A stretch of DNA of 64,000 bases from a virus, in IMG/VR virus record IMGVR_UViG_3300028831_000229, positions 53,942 through 117,941 of that record; one strand, written 5' to 3'. Positions 40,373 through 49,720 of the stretch are shown here, piece after piece. The notes beneath the pieces were generated by a model. That model did not search any database. It worked only from the letters and a program-made list of their open reading frames with translations, and was not told where the DNA came from. Each line of letters starts with the position of its first letter. The first letter of the stretch is position 1. Made by a program: the position numbers and the translations under genes.

Positions 40373-40939
40373 ATGAGCAAGCAGAACGAAGACCAGGATC
40401 TGACGAAGTCGCTCGGCGACCTGTTTCAGGAGGAGCTGGGCAAGTCGACCGACGCGAAGGTGCTCGACTGCCCGCACTGCGGTGAAGGCATCAGCAAGGC
40501 CGACGTCATCGCCAAGGCGAAGGGCGGTCTGCCGGGCAAGGCGAAGAAGGAGATGGAGTCCGAGAAGCAGAACTCGGCGAGCGGCAAGGGCGCCAACGCG
40601 CGCTACGGCAACGCGCCGAAGCCGCACGTCGCCACCAAGAAGGCCGGCAAGAAGGTCGCGAAGACGAGCCCGGCGTACCCTGGCGCGATGGCGGCGAAGA
40701 AGAGCGATGCCGAGGACGACGTGAGCACCGAGGACGACACCTCCGAGGAGACCACGGAGACCACCGAGGAGAACGTCCAGAAGTCGGCGCGGCCGACGAT
40801 CTACGGCACGGAGCACGTCCAGTATTACACCGACCCGTCGGCGACCGGTGACGCGGCGATCGCCAAGATGATCGCGGAAGGCGGTCTCGGTCAGCAGCCG
40901 ACGCAGCCGATCGACAAGAACCACAAGCGCACCTGGTAG
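40373..40939 (+). CDS. Hypothetical protein with zinc knuckle, 188 aa
   Basis: Contains LDCPHCGEGISKAD near residue 32, then a Lys/Gly/Ala-rich region and an acidic Thr/Glu-rich stretch (about 110-138). The end HVQYYTDPSATGDAAIAKMI is more ordered. Low-complexity segments suggest a flexible, possibly virion-internal protein. Confidence 0.55.
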   Translation: MSKQNEDQDLTKSLGDLFQEELGKSTDAKVLDCPHCGEGISKADVIAKAKGGLPGKAKKEMESEKQNSASGKGANARYGNAPKPHVATKKAGKKVAKTSPAYPGAMAAKKSDAEDDVSTEDDTSEETTETTEENVQKSARPTIYGTEHVQYYTDPSATGDAAIAKMIAEGGLGQQPTQPIDKNHKRTW

Positions 40940-40951
40940 GAGGCAACCGTC

Positions 40952-41191
40952 ATGATCGCACGCTGCAAGTTCCAGGTCACGAATGTGCTCCCGGCGTATC
41001 CGAACTCGGAGCCGGAGAGCACCGCCAAGCGTCTGGTGCTCGAGACGCGATACGACAACACCGTCGCCGAGGATCAGGCGTTCACCAAGTACACGCCGAC
41101 CGGTCGTATGGACGTCGTGATCGATAACCCGAACGTCACGAGCCAGCTCAACGTCGGCGATCACGTCTACATCGACATCACGAAGATCTAG
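40952..41191 (+). CDS. Small phage-conserved head-region protein, 79 aa
   Basis: ARCKFQVTNVLPAYPNSEPE, AFTKYTPTGRMDVVIDNPNV and GDHVYIDITKI match the outline of short phage proteins (residues (F/A)xKxTPxGxxxxxxxN...GxxYYxDI) commonly encoded near portal and capsid genes. Beta-rich; exact role unknown. Confidence 0.65.
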   Translation: MIARCKFQVTNVLPAYPNSEPESTAKRLVLETRYDNTVAEDQAFTKYTPTGRMDVVIDNPNVTSQLNVGDHVYIDITKI

Positions 41192-41221
41192 CGACCACGC
41201 AACCAACCACGCAGGCATACA

Positions 41222-44200
41222 ATGAACCTCGACGATCTATTCGGTGGCGTCATCCTCGGTGGCACCACACTGGTGAAGGCTCAGGTCATCACCCCGGTTC
41301 GGGCAGCACGTCTGCCTGCGTTGCGCGATCTCACCGCAAAGCTCGAAGCGCTGTACGACGAGCGCCTTTCGCTCATGATGGAAGACATCGACCGCGTTCT
41401 CGCGAACGCGGATGCGCGCAAGGCACTCGGCTTGTACGTCGTCGACGGGGGACTCTCCGGTGGATCGGACCTGCGCAAGGCTGTGCTGCACGAGGTTCAA
41501 CAGCCGCAGTTCATCAACGATCTCTTCAAGGCCGCTCCGAAGACGGTGCCGACGCGTGTCGGCGGCAACAAGAGCGACCAAGGCACCGCACAGAAGTTCG
41601 AGCACGGCACGTACAGCACGCACCAGACCCCCAAGGGGAAGACGCAGCTGACGTTCCGCAGCCACACTGGCGTGACCGAAGACCTCGGTCAACACGGTGA
41701 CCCCAAGGCAGTCGAGAGCGCGCAGTCGAAGCACCTCGCGTCTCACGGCTACGCGCCGACTGGCAAGAAGGTCGGTCGTCCGTCTACCGGACAGAAGGCC
41801 GAGCGCAAGGAAGTGACGCAGGCGACCGCTGGCTCTCGCGGTGGCAAGTATTACGTCACGGCGAGCGGCAAGATTCGCTACGGCACGAAGCCGCAAGGCG
41901 AGTTCGCGCGCGAAGCCGACCCGTCCGAGATCGCGCAGCACCTCTCGCACTACCGTCCGTTACCGTTCATGGGGACGAATGGCAACGACGCGAAGCTGAT
42001 CAAGCACCTCATGGACAACGGTGAGGAGCTTGGCTTCTCCGACACGGACATCCAGTTTCTGTCGCTCTGGTACGGCGCGCACGACAAGAAGACGGGCTCT
42101 TTCAAGGGCGGCACGCTCTTCCGCGACTTCCGCGACATGTTCAAGGACTCGAAGACGAAGAAGGACGGCTTGACCGACGACATGCTCGCTGACGACCTCA
42201 GCAAGCTGAAGCTGAACGTCGACGGTCAAAGCATGAGCTACCAGGAAGCCGTCATGGAGTTCATGAAGCTCCAGTTCTGGGAAGGCGACAAGACGAAGAG
42301 CGAGGACGAGCGCGCGACCTACTTCCACGAGACGATCCAGCCGCTGATGGACGATCTCTTCGACAAGTACGAGAAGACGAAGACGAACCCCGAAGTCCTC
42401 AAGCACATGGAGGACATCGGCAAGCACATCGAGCAGACGCGCTACAAATTCTTCTTCAACGCCGCACAGCACGATGACGCGATGAAGGATCTGGACGAGA
42501 AGCTGCGCCAGGAGCCAGACCCGACCAAGATGACGACCGACGCTCTCGCGGCGATGAGCGCGCTCGACATGCTGTTCATTCCGAAGGAAGGCGAGCGTCA
42601 GGTTGGTCGTGGTGCAGGCCACCTCAAGGGTGTCGTGTCTCCGAACGCGACGCTGCTGGACGATGAAGAGAACCCGCTTCTCGCCGAGCCACATCGCCTG
42701 TCGACGTTGAACAACTCGCAGCTCCAGATGCTGTACGTGGCCTCGCAGCTGAACGGCATGTGGGACGGCGAGCAGCGCAAGTACGATGCGACCTCGACGA
42801 TGCACAGCAAGCTCGGTGACGAGGCGCTGAAGCGTCTCGCGCGCAAGGCAGGTACCGACAGCACGCAGCTGTCGCTCGTTCGCAAGCAGCTCGACGAGTC
42901 GGTCAAGACGATCGCGCAGCAGCTCAACGACGCCAACACCGGCAAGAACCCGTTGCTGAAGAAGTTCATCGAGCACGGTGCCGACGTGCTCAACGACAGC
43001 ACCGCAGCGGATAAGATCCGCTCCGACATGGCGGACCTCGAAGAGCTGCGCACCAAGGCGCTCGAGGCGCAGAAGAACGACGAGTTCGAGCTTCCGAAGA
43101 GCATGGCCGATGGGCGGCTCGGTGCTGTGCACCAGAAGACGCCGTTGCCGCACCAGCTGTACACCAACGACAAGGGCGAGCAGCAAGCGTACGGCATGTT
43201 CAAGCACCAGCGCCAAGGCATCAACTGGATGCTGGCTGCGAAGCGTGGCGTGCTCGCGTTCGACGCCGGCATGGGTAAGACGCCGACCGTCATCACGTTC
43301 CTCGAGCACCTGCGCGAAACCGGCAAGATGAAGGAAGGCGAGCAGGCGATGATCTTCCTGCCGCCGTCGGTCATGAACCAGTGGCCGAAGGAGATCAACG
43401 ACTACGCGCCCGGCGTCAAGAACGACGAGGTGCTCAACCTCGCCGGTCTGTCGCTCGCGCAACGCAAGGAGGTGTTGAAGAGCGACGTCGCGAAGCAAGC
43501 GAAGTACATCCTGGTCTCGACCGGTACACTCAACGGCGGTGGTGAGAAGGAGGGTGCCGACATCGCTGGCGGGGACTTCGACGACGGCGTCGTGAACGAC
43601 GGTACCGGCGGCACGGACGACGAGATGACCGAACTGCTCAAGAGCATCCAGGGACCTGTGTTCATCGACGAGGTGCACACCGGTGGCTTCAAGGAAGCTG
43701 GCACCGTTCGCCACGAGATCGCGAAGAAGGTGATGGACGGGCGCGAGTACAGCTTCGGCATGACAGCGACGCCGATGCCGAACGGACCGAGCGACCTCTT
43801 CCATCTCGGCAACCTCTTCGCGCCTGGCAAGATCGGCACCGCGGACGAATGGGCTGGTGCCACGCACGGCGTGCAGTGGAACGACGGCGAAGCGCGCTGG
43901 GAGGTCGGCAACCCCGAGGGTCTCCAGGAGATGCGCGACAAGGTGCGTCCGTTCGTCTTCCACAAGCTCATCACGGATCCGGAGGTCGTGAAGGATGTCG
44001 GCTCGCTGCTCGGTGAGAAACATGAGGATCCGGATCTGATGAAGATCCAGCCGTCGGACGATCATCCGATCTGGGAGTACCACAAGCCTGGTGGCAAGGT
44101 GGACCAGCTCGCGCAGGCGTTGTTCTCGCGCATGGTGCAGGAAGCCGAGGAAGCCGGTGATGACGATCGTCTCGAGCGGCTCAACAAGAGCGCGGGCTTC

Positions 44201-46363
44201 GTGCGTGGTGGTCTGCGCGACTCGCTGCGGCGGCAGTCTGAGATCACGCCGGAGCTGTTCGACCCGTCGTACAAAGGGGGCTCGCCGAAGATCGAGAAGT
44301 TCGTCGCCGACGCAGTGAAGCACTTCAAGGGTGGTGGTGGTACGCAGGACAAGCCGTTGGTGATGTTCTCGTCGTTGCCTGGCAAGGCGTTCCCCATCGT
44401 GAAGCGCGAGCTGGTGAAGGCCGGCATCGATCCGTCGCTCATCGGAGAGATCCACGGTGGCAAGAGCGCTCGTGAGCGTGCGTTCGAGCAGGACATGACG
44501 AACGCCGGCAAGCGCAAGATCCTGCTCGTCGGCACCAAAAGCGGTGGCGCTGGCCTCAACCTCCAGAAGAAGGCGAACCGCGTGATGTACCTCGACCAGC
44601 CGATGGACCCGGCGTCGAAGCGCCAGGCGGTTGGTCGCGTGTGGCGTCCTGGTCAGCGCGACACGGTGCTGGAGTCGAATTACACGTTCACGTCGCCGTA
44701 CGGTGAGAGCTGGGACGAGAAGTCGAAGCGTCGGCTTGGCGCCAAGCAGGCGCTCGTCACGGCGATGATGGGGGACATGGACATGCAGTCACTCGACTTC
44801 ACGCAGGCGGCGAACGACGCGCTCGGTGGTCTCGGCATCAAGCCGGAGCCGCAGCGCGAGCCGCAGAAGCCGTGGGGCAACAGCGGCAAGAAGAAGAAGC
44901 GCATCATCGGCGGTCAGAACGACAACGATCCGGACAACCTCATCGACGACGAGGAGGCGGACGTCTCGTCCATGAAAATCTCGCCGGAGGTCGAAGCGCT
45001 TGCACGTCGCATGCGTCCCGAGAAGCTCATGCGTGATCCGGAGGAGGAGTTCGAGGAGGACGACGACGCGCCGACGCTCGAGGAGATGCTCAACCCCAAG
45101 ACGCACGAGAACCTCATCAGCGAAGCGAAGGGTCTCGCACAGAAGATGAACGTGGGCGAGGAGCAGCGTCTGTGGGATCGCGCGTTCGACATGAACGCGA
45201 TGCCGATCAAGTGGCGCACGCAGGAGGTGCTGCTCCAGAGCGCGAAGAACACCAAGCAGCGTGAAGAGGCGAAGGCCGGCGCTGACCGTCTCGCTGCGCA
45301 GTGCCTCGGGTGGTACCGTGACCTCGGCAAGGAAGCGGCTGTCGCTCAGAAGCAAGGCCACACCGACGTCGCGAAGAAGCTGATCGCGCAGGCTGAGAAG
45401 TTCCGCAACGACATGCCGGACGCGTTCAAGCAGTACAAGGATCCGAAGGATGCTGTTGCCGCGCTGAGTGCGAAGGCGACGGGTGCGGAGCCGCCACCGA
45501 AGAAGAGTGCGCAGGAGATCAAGATTGAGACACAGGCGAAGAACGTCAAGCTCGCCAAGGAGCAGGAGGCGCTCGTCAGCGAGTCCGGTGTCGAGCCCAA
45601 GAAGGGCGAGCACATCACCAGCGCGAAGAAGGATCCGGCGAGTGGCCAGATCGTCGTCAACCTCCGCTCGGCAACCGGCTCGCGTGAGGTGAAGGTGCCT
45701 GGCAAGGTGCAAGAAGCGAAGGACGTGTTGTCCGATCTCGACAAGCAGACCGGCGGGAAGCCGGCCAAGGGCGCAGTCTCGCTTGCGAAGAAGTCACCGT
45801 TTGAGGCAGACTCGCACGACCACAAGATCTTCACGCTCCTTCAGAAGAAGGGCGTGACGACGGAAGAAGAAGCGAAGGAAGCGATGAAGCCGTACCTGGC
45901 GAAGCTCGGTGTGAAGAAGAACGAGCTGGACAAGTGGGCTTCGACGATGCTCAAGCACTTCAAGGGTGCTGGTGCGTTCGACAAGGCGTCTGCTCCGAAG
46001 GCCGAGGCATCTGCTCCGAAGGCCGAGGCCAAGCCTGCGACGAAGGAAAGCGCGTCGCTCGTGGGCGCCGACGACGCGAAGCTTGGTGCTGCTGTGCAAG
46101 AAGCAGCCGACAATGCGCCGTCGTCGCACGGCTTTGGCGACGACAAGGTGTTCGTCCATCGGCTCTACGAGAAGCTGAAGGGAAGGCTCGGCACCATGAC
46201 GATGGACCAGTTCAAGCGGAAGCTCGTCGACCTGAATCGCCAGCGTCACGTCACTCTGTCTCGCGCTGATGTGGTCGGTGCGATGGACAAGGACGACGTC
46301 AAGAACTCGACCATCGAGGACAGGGGCGCTACGTTCAACTTCATCAATCGCAAGAGGAGCTAA
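41222..46363 (+). CDS. Giant polyvalent protein with SNF2-type helicase
   Basis: 1713 residues. Motif copy GSRGGK...GKIRYG at 204-221. SNF2 helicase core at about 634-1196: Walker A GMGKT (683-687), DEVH (816-819), MTATPMPNGPSDLFHLG, and RQAVGRVWRPGQ (1134-1145) as motif VI. Long linkers with basic and acidic low complexity follow, including a duplicated SAPKAEA. The C-terminal ~75 residues (DDKVFVHRLYEKL ... RADVVGAMDKDDV) resemble a winged-helix-like module often fused to phage or plasmid enzymes. Helicase or translocase acting on DNA; delivery with the virion is inferred from position. Confidence 0.88.
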   Translation: MNLDDLFGGVILGGTTLVKAQVITPVRAARLPALRDLTAKLEALYDERLSLMMEDIDRVLANADARKALGLYVVDGGLSGGSDLRKAVLHEVQQPQFINDLFKAAPKTVPTRVGGNKSDQGTAQKFEHGTYSTHQTPKGKTQLTFRSHTGVTEDLGQHGDPKAVESAQSKHLASHGYAPTGKKVGRPSTGQKAERKEVTQATAGSRGGKYYVTASGKIRYGTKPQGEFAREADPSEIAQHLSHYRPLPFMGTNGNDAKLIKHLMDNGEELGFSDTDIQFLSLWYGAHDKKTGSFKGGTLFRDFRDMFKDSKTKKDGLTDDMLADDLSKLKLNVDGQSMSYQEAVMEFMKLQFWEGDKTKSEDERATYFHETIQPLMDDLFDKYEKTKTNPEVLKHMEDIGKHIEQTRYKFFFNAAQHDDAMKDLDEKLRQEPDPTKMTTDALAAMSALDMLFIPKEGERQVGRGAGHLKGVVSPNATLLDDEENPLLAEPHRLSTLNNSQLQMLYVASQLNGMWDGEQRKYDATSTMHSKLGDEALKRLARKAGTDSTQLSLVRKQLDESVKTIAQQLNDANTGKNPLLKKFIEHGADVLNDSTAADKIRSDMADLEELRTKALEAQKNDEFELPKSMADGRLGAVHQKTPLPHQLYTNDKGEQQAYGMFKHQRQGINWMLAAKRGVLAFDAGMGKTPTVITFLEHLRETGKMKEGEQAMIFLPPSVMNQWPKEINDYAPGVKNDEVLNLAGLSLAQRKEVLKSDVAKQAKYILVSTGTLNGGGEKEGADIAGGDFDDGVVNDGTGGTDDEMTELLKSIQGPVFIDEVHTGGFKEAGTVRHEIAKKVMDGREYSFGMTATPMPNGPSDLFHLGNLFAPGKIGTADEWAGATHGVQWNDGEARWEVGNPEGLQEMRDKVRPFVFHKLITDPEVVKDVGSLLGEKHEDPDLMKIQPSDDHPIWEYHKPGGKVDQLAQALFSRMVQEAEEAGDDDRLERLNKSAGFVRGGLRDSLRRQSEITPELFDPSYKGGSPKIEKFVADAVKHFKGGGGTQDKPLVMFSSLPGKAFPIVKRELVKAGIDPSLIGEIHGGKSARERAFEQDMTNAGKRKILLVGTKSGGAGLNLQKKANRVMYLDQPMDPASKRQAVGRVWRPGQRDTVLESNYTFTSPYGESWDEKSKRRLGAKQALVTAMMGDMDMQSLDFTQAANDALGGLGIKPEPQREPQKPWGNSGKKKKRIIGGQNDNDPDNLIDDEEADVSSMKISPEVEALARRMRPEKLMRDPEEEFEEDDDAPTLEEMLNPKTHENLISEAKGLAQKMNVGEEQRLWDRAFDMNAMPIKWRTQEVLLQSAKNTKQREEAKAGADRLAAQCLGWYRDLGKEAAVAQKQGHTDVAKKLIAQAEKFRNDMPDAFKQYKDPKDAVAALSAKATGAEPPPKKSAQEIKIETQAKNVKLAKEQEALVSESGVEPKKGEHITSAKKDPASGQIVVNLRSATGSREVKVPGKVQEAKDVLSDLDKQTGGKPAKGAVSLAKKSPFEADSHDHKIFTLLQKKGVTTEEEAKEAMKPYLAKLGVKKNELDKWASTMLKHFKGAGAFDKASAPKAEASAPKAEAKPATKESASLVGADDAKLGAAVQEAADNAPSSHGFGDDKVFVHRLYEKLKGRLGTMTMDQFKRKLVDLNRQRHVTLSRADVVGAMDKDDVKNSTIEDRGATFNFINRKRS

Positions 46364-46366
46364 GCC

Positions 46367-46777
46367 GTGGCACACGAACTCGACAACCACTACATCTTCG
46401 AGACCGTCAAGGCGAAGAACAGCAAGAGCGGGAAGGCTCTGAAGGTGACCACGCCGAGTGACGCCGTGCGCATCCACAGCAAAGGGGAGCTGCTCGCTCA
46501 GCTGGAGCACTACTCGCGTCCGTTCATCAAGCACACGGTGCAGCCGAACACGCCGTTCGCGCGGAAGCACTACGTCGAGAAGATCCGGCCGGCGCTGCGC
46601 TTCTACTGCAAGAAGTTCGGGGTGAAGGTGCCGCAGTGGCTCGAGAACGACGACTACTTCAAGAACCTCGATGACGATCAGAAGCGCGACCTCTTCGGTA
46701 CCACGGAGCTGTCGTTCCGCGAGTTCATGCCGGCGAGCAAGTTCGGCAGCGCCGCGGTCGAGCAGGAGCAGGGGTAA
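46367..46777 (+). CDS. Hypothetical protein, 136 aa
   Basis: GTG start three bases after the helicase stop. Soluble alpha/beta protein, with AVRIHSKGELLAQLEHYSRP and a compact C-terminal region. No domain recognised. Overlaps the MuF-like gene by one base. Confidence 0.6.
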   Translation: MAHELDNHYIFETVKAKNSKSGKALKVTTPSDAVRIHSKGELLAQLEHYSRPFIKHTVQPNTPFARKHYVEKIRPALRFYCKKFGVKVPQWLENDDYFKNLDDDQKRDLFGTTELSFREFMPASKFGSAAVEQEQG

Positions 46778-47730
46778 TGGCGGCGAAGCTCCTCACCGAC
46801 AAGCAGCGGCGTGCGGTCCAGCGCGCGATCAACGATCACCATCTCGCCTTCATGGCGGAGGTGCTCGGTCCGTCGGCCATCTCGGAGGAGGACTACAAGC
46901 GGCTCAAGGCCGCGGGCAAGATCCGCAACTCGACACCGCTCGTCACGGACGCGGCTACCGCGGCGCACATCCTCGGCGTGGTCACGCACGGCATGGCGAG
47001 CAAGGATGCCGAGAAGCTCAGCGCTGGCACGTTCTGGGAGATGGTGCGCGAGCAACCGCACGTGATGTCGCAGACGGAGCGCGAGGCGGTCGCCATCACG
47101 CGTGAACGCGTCGGCGAGCACATCAAGGGCCTCGGCAACAAGCTCGACACGGCGACCGGCCACATCATCGTGGACGCGAACGACAAGCTGCGCCGGCAGA
47201 ACCTCGGCAAGGTCCGCGAGGCGGTAGCCGCAGGCACGGCTTCACGTGAGAACGCGCAGCAGATCGCGCAGCGCATCCGCACGGCAACCGGAGATGTGAA
47301 GCGCGACTGGGCGAAGATCGCGCAGACCGAGATGCACAACGCGTCCGAGGAAGCGAAGGCTGTAGCGTTGATCGAGCAGCACGGTGGCGATCCTCTCGTG
47401 TACAAGCGCACGCGACCGGACGCCTGCCCGTTCTGCAAGCTGCTCTACATGGACGGCAACAAGCCGCGCGTGTTCCGTCTGAGCGATCTGCAAGCGAACG
47501 GCACCAACGTCGGACGCAAGGCCAACCGTCCACGGCTGTCGGGCTCGAACGCTACCGAGTACAAGGCGGTGCTCGGTGCGATGCATCCGTGGTGTCAATG
47601 CACGCTCCACCATCTGCCGGAAGGCATGGCGTTCAACGCGGACGGCCAGCTCACCTACGTCGGCACCAAGAAGTCGATGCTGACCGTCGAGTCGCTCGAC
47701 CGGGCTCTTCTCAACCACGAGTGCGAGTGA
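46777..47730 (+). CDS. Head morphogenesis protein, MuF/SPP1-gp7-like
   Basis: 317 residues. The C-terminal MuF domain shows IAQRIRTATGDVKRDWAKIA and QTEMHNASEEAKAVAL, then RPDACPFCKLLY and HPWCQCTLHH, the typical Cys/His end of the family. MuF proteins sit inside the capsid near the portal and assist assembly or ejection. It is followed at once by a kinase-like gene. Confidence 0.85.
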   Translation: MAAKLLTDKQRRAVQRAINDHHLAFMAEVLGPSAISEEDYKRLKAAGKIRNSTPLVTDAATAAHILGVVTHGMASKDAEKLSAGTFWEMVREQPHVMSQTEREAVAITRERVGEHIKGLGNKLDTATGHIIVDANDKLRRQNLGKVREAVAAGTASRENAQQIAQRIRTATGDVKRDWAKIAQTEMHNASEEAKAVALIEQHGGDPLVYKRTRPDACPFCKLLYMDGNKPRVFRLSDLQANGTNVGRKANRPRLSGSNATEYKAVLGAMHPWCQCTLHHLPEGMAFNADGQLTYVGTKKSMLTVESLDRALLNHECE

Positions 47731-47731
47731 C

Positions 47732-48601
47732 ATGAAGAGCGCGTTCGCCAAGATCGTCACCGAGACCAAGCCGGTCTCTGTGAAGCCGCTGAAGAAGGGC
47801 ATCAGTGGTGCGCTGCTGGCGACCTACCGCGGCGGTCTTCGCGCCGTGCTCAAGCTCGCCAAGGAGAAGCTACCGAACGGCAACAAGCGTCAGCGCGGAC
47901 TGCCGGTCATCACGCAGCCGCAGCGCGAGGTCGCGTTCTACGAGCTGGCGGTCTACCTCGGCAAGGACTACGAAGCGCTGGTGCCGGAGACGGTGCTCAC
48001 GCACTACAACGGCACGGTGGCGAGCGCGCAGCTCTACCTGCCTGGCGCGATGAACCTCCACGACATCAACCCGAAGCTGGTCGACCTGCGTGGCTCGAAC
48101 CGCTGGCGCGACGAGCTGAAGGCGACCGCGTTGAAGGTGCCCAAGCCGTTCTGGCGCAAGCTGCTGGCGCTCGACATCCTCGCAGGCGCGCGCGACCGGC
48201 ACGCGCATAACGTCGGCGTGACGATGCACCTCAAGGACAACAAGCCGACGTTCCGGCTGCACGCCTGGGATAACGCCTGCACCTTCGGCTTGACCTTCAA
48301 GCGCTACCACAACGTTTTCCACAAGTACATCTTCCGCGACTACGTCAACTTCGACGACGTGTGGCCGGTTTGGGACACCATCACGCTCGACGGGTTGACC
48401 GGCGCCATCGGACCTTACCTCGAGCCGGCCGAGGTCACCGACACGTTCCTCCGCTGCCAGTTCTTTCAGGACTACCCGTACCGGCTGCCGTGGCGCGTCG
48501 TCAGCGAGGGCAAGGACCGCTCGAGGGACTTCCCCGACTACGCGGCCTACTTCAAGCCGGTCCTGGAGCAACCCCAGCATCTCGTGGCGTTGTCCGCGTA
48601 A
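47732..48601 (+). CDS. Atypical protein kinase-like protein
   Basis: 289 residues. Residues 38-44 AVLKLAK (K41) could be the ATP-anchoring lysine. The catalytic loop GARDRHAHNVGV has D155-R-H-A-H-N160, and AWDNACTFG supplies D180, the patterns of PI3/4-kinase-like and HipA-like atypical kinases (DRxxxN and DxG-like). It starts two bases after the MuF stop. Such kinases near MuF occur in phages; the substrate could be host proteins, a capsid protein or tRNA-synthetase-like targets (inference). Confidence 0.65.
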   Translation: MKSAFAKIVTETKPVSVKPLKKGISGALLATYRGGLRAVLKLAKEKLPNGNKRQRGLPVITQPQREVAFYELAVYLGKDYEALVPETVLTHYNGTVASAQLYLPGAMNLHDINPKLVDLRGSNRWRDELKATALKVPKPFWRKLLALDILAGARDRHAHNVGVTMHLKDNKPTFRLHAWDNACTFGLTFKRYHNVFHKYIFRDYVNFDDVWPVWDTITLDGLTGAIGPYLEPAEVTDTFLRCQFFQDYPYRLPWRVVSEGKDRSRDFPDYAAYFKPVLEQPQHLVALSA

Positions 48602-48637
48602 CCTGTGTATATTCAAACCCAGCAGTGAGGGCATCCG

Positions 48638-49348
48638 ATGCATGAACAAGTAGAGCGGCTCCTGGAGGAGGACGACTTCTCCATGTACGTGCCGGGTACT
48701 GCGACCAGCGGCTTCGAGGTGCTCTACAAGAGCGGCTCGAAGGAGGACATCGAGCAGACACGACCGATCGGCGGCTACTGCTCGACCGAGACGCTCGATC
48801 GGCAGGAAGAGGTCGTGGTAGCGAAGGGGCTCGACTTCAGCGAGTTCGTGGCGTGGGGGTGGTTCAACGACAACCACAAGCAAGGCACCAGCGAGGTGCT
48901 TGGCTATCCGAAGCTCGCGCGGCTGGTGAAGGGCAACCGCTGGTGGACGGAAGGCAACCTCCTTCACGGCTACTCGAACTCCGACAAGATCTGGGAGTTG
49001 GCCAAGGCGCTCAAGAAGAGCGGTGCGCCACGCAAGCTCGGCTTCTCGATCGAAGGCAAGGTCCGTGAGCGCGACGGCGGCAACCGCATCGTTCGCGCCA
49101 CGGTGCGGAACGTCGCCATCACCAACTGCCCGGTGAACACCGACTGTTCCTGGGACATCATGTCGAAGGCGTTCGCGCCGATCGACATCGTCGAGCGCGC
49201 TCAGCGCAAGGCGATGCACAAGAGCACCGAGTACGTCAGGCAGACCGCGTACTCGTTCAACGAGGCTGTGGAGAAGGTTCGCAGGATGCGACCGCACCTC
49301 AGCAAGTCAACCTGTCAGCGCATCGTACGCCTGGCGATGCACCGCTAG
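48638..49348 (+). CDS. Prohead maturation protease
   Basis: 236 residues. GGYCSTETLDRQEEVVVAKG is the usual opening after a short N-terminal part; FNDNHKQG gives H80 and GFSIEGKV gives S137, the catalytic His/Ser order of HK97-type prohead proteases. It cleaves the scaffold or capsid N-termini during maturation. An AT-rich TGTATATTC lies in the 36-base gap upstream, a weak promoter possibility. Confidence 0.85.
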   Translation: MHEQVERLLEEDDFSMYVPGTATSGFEVLYKSGSKEDIEQTRPIGGYCSTETLDRQEEVVVAKGLDFSEFVAWGWFNDNHKQGTSEVLGYPKLARLVKGNRWWTEGNLLHGYSNSDKIWELAKALKKSGAPRKLGFSIEGKVRERDGGNRIVRATVRNVAITNCPVNTDCSWDIMSKAFAPIDIVERAQRKAMHKSTEYVRQTAYSFNEAVEKVRRMRPHLSKSTCQRIVRLAMHR

Positions 49349-49362
49349 AAAGGAACCCATCC

Positions 49363-49689
49363 ATGCCTGCGTTTCCCGCTCAGCAGTTCCGAGACATCAA
49401 CAACTCCGGGTTTCATCGGGGCGCTGTCTCGGTGACCGGCACCAAGGTCGTCGACCTTGGCATCGGCCACAACAACTTCAATGTCCACCTCGATCTGTTG
49501 TCGAACCTGGCAGCGGACGCGAACGCCGCCTCGAACATCTCGTGGAACTACCACCCGACGATCAAGGGTGCGTTCGTCATCTCCGCGTGGAAAGCGACCG
49601 CGGCCGGTACCACCACGCTCATCGCGGCGACCGCCGCCGTCAACATCTCGTTCATCGCCATCGCCGGTGCGTCTCAGATCGGCGGGTAG
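49363..49689 (+). CDS. Probable capsid decoration protein, 108 aa
   Basis: Beta-rich, with repeated Ala/Thr/Ile strands (TTLIAATAAVNISFIAIAG) and no cysteines. Composition and position between the protease and the capsid genes suggest a small head-surface protein. Confidence 0.5.
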   Translation: MPAFPAQQFRDINNSGFHRGAVSVTGTKVVDLGIGHNNFNVHLDLLSNLAADANAASNISWNYHPTIKGAFVISAWKATAAGTTTLIAATAAVNISFIAIAGASQIGG

Positions 49690-49720
49690 CCTCAGCAACA
49701 CCTAGCAAGGAGAAGAAGCA

